From positions 132,123,113 to 132,187,112 of the forward strand of contig OX104127.1 in assembly GCA_944470555.2 (NCBI GenBank): DNA of 64,000 nucleotides, written 5' to 3'. Position 1 is the first letter of the stretch, and every line of letters begins with the position of its first letter. This DNA comes from Heterobilharzia americana (taxonomy: Eukaryota; Platyhelminthes; Trematoda; Strigeidida; Schistosomatidae). Positions 63,540-64,000 of the stretch are shown here, one piece after another. A program made the position numbers and the translations under genes. A model generated the notes under the pieces. The model saw only the letters and a list, made by a program, of their open reading frames with translations. It was not told the DNA's origin and searched no databases.

Positions 63540-64000
63540 AAATGAAGCTCGTAAACAACAAACCGGAAGAAGCTAGGCAGGTTTCAGACCTGGTCGTGTG
63601 AGTGTTGACCAGATACTTACCGTCTGTCAGGTTCTCGAAAAGGTGTACTTATCGACGCCCGACACTAGCTTTATTCCTTTACCTGAATACTGCATTTGAC
63701 TCCGTCGACCATAAGGTCTAACGCCAGCGTCTCCGCCTGAAAGAAGTTCTAGATAAGTACATCACGCTGTTGAAAATGCTGTATGAAAACACTCATGGAA
63801 ATGTTAGTTGTGCATGTCGAGTGGTGTCCGTCAAGGTTGTCCACCCCCTCCATTCTTATTCAGTTTTGTCGTAAACGTGACTATGAAGGACTTCCCCTCT
63901 TCGTCTGACCACAGGGATTTGCCTTATCACCAGAGACTCCTAAGTAAACTTGGAGTTTTGCGGATGACATAACCTTGTCACGTGAAGTTCCTGGAAAGAT
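63540..64000 (+). pseudogene. RTE-type retrotransposon, RT fragment cut by the window end
   Basis: The plus strand reads RFQTWSCEC near 63574-63605 (family GFRPGRSCVDQ), then LNTAFDSVDHKV near 63685-63720 (family LDLRAAFDSVDREV), KEVLDKYITLLKMLYENTHG near 63740-63800 and FADDIT near 63957-63974, with several frameshifts. Orientation is opposite to the tail just before it. Confidence 0.85.

Noticed and set aside
1..64000. CRISPR arrays, bacterial operons, prophage or insertion sequences
   Set aside because: No regularly spaced repeats, no ribosome-binding-site-led gene clusters and clear GT-AG introns: the DNA is eukaryotic.

Overview
This is a 64 kb piece of an AT-rich animal genome, almost certainly a parasitic flatworm of the schistosome group. 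Four things point there: protein-coding exons separated by introns of 34 or 45 bases at the 5' end of genes and of several kb further on; many degenerate RTE-type and CR1-type non-LTR retrotransposons; several Penelope-like elements; and short tRNA-like repeats that carry hammerhead-ribozyme motifs, as the schistosome Sm-alpha SINEs do.

Only two host genes are supported. (1) On the minus strand, from about 37.4 kb down to 2.4 kb, lies an MPP2/MPP6-type MAGUK scaffold gene (L27-L27-PDZ-SH3-HOOK-GK). Nine exons join in phase into 580 codons; the last exon or exons (about 60 expected residues of the GK domain) lie beyond base 1. (2) On the plus strand, from 53,340 to 62,409 and probably beyond the right edge, lies an MSL3-type chromatin reader (chromo-barrel plus MRG domain). 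Eight exons join in phase into 441 codons, and its first three introns are each exactly 34 nt. Both genes have a strong pyrimidine-AG acceptor shortly upstream of the first ATG, which would fit 5'-UTR introns or spliced-leader addition.

Everything else is intron or intergenic DNA filled with decayed mobile elements. Left part (1-37 kb, introns of the MAGUK gene): RTE remnants at 3.1-3.7, 5.3-8.55 (full length, candidate target duplication), 10.6-10.8, 16.1-17.7, 17.7-18.0 and 25.9-26.6 kb; Penelope-like elements at 19.9-20.9, 22.8-25.1 (with 464-bp inverted terminal arms) and 26.8-28.1 kb; fold-back repeats at 9.5, 10.9-11.5 and 12.6-12.9 kb. Middle part (37.5-53 kb, intergenic): little recognisable sequence up to 44 kb, a decayed CR1-type element at 44.2-47.8 kb (minus), unassigned sequence at 48-50.6 kb and an RTE reverse transcriptase at 50.6-52.2 kb (plus). 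Right part: the MSL3 gene with RTE and SINE debris in its larger introns, and two RTE pieces in opposite orientation at 63.1-64 kb.

The most interesting layer is the small repeats. At least three tRNA-like SINE families carry a hammerhead core (CTGANGA ... GAAA), and in all three the sequence forming stem III is, or decays from, an 8-base palindrome. Copies occur as head-to-head pairs and in one case as a 3'half-5'half arrangement. A fourth family is a near-perfect palindrome built from two tRNA-Ile-like halves. All calls come from reading the sequence; no database search was run.
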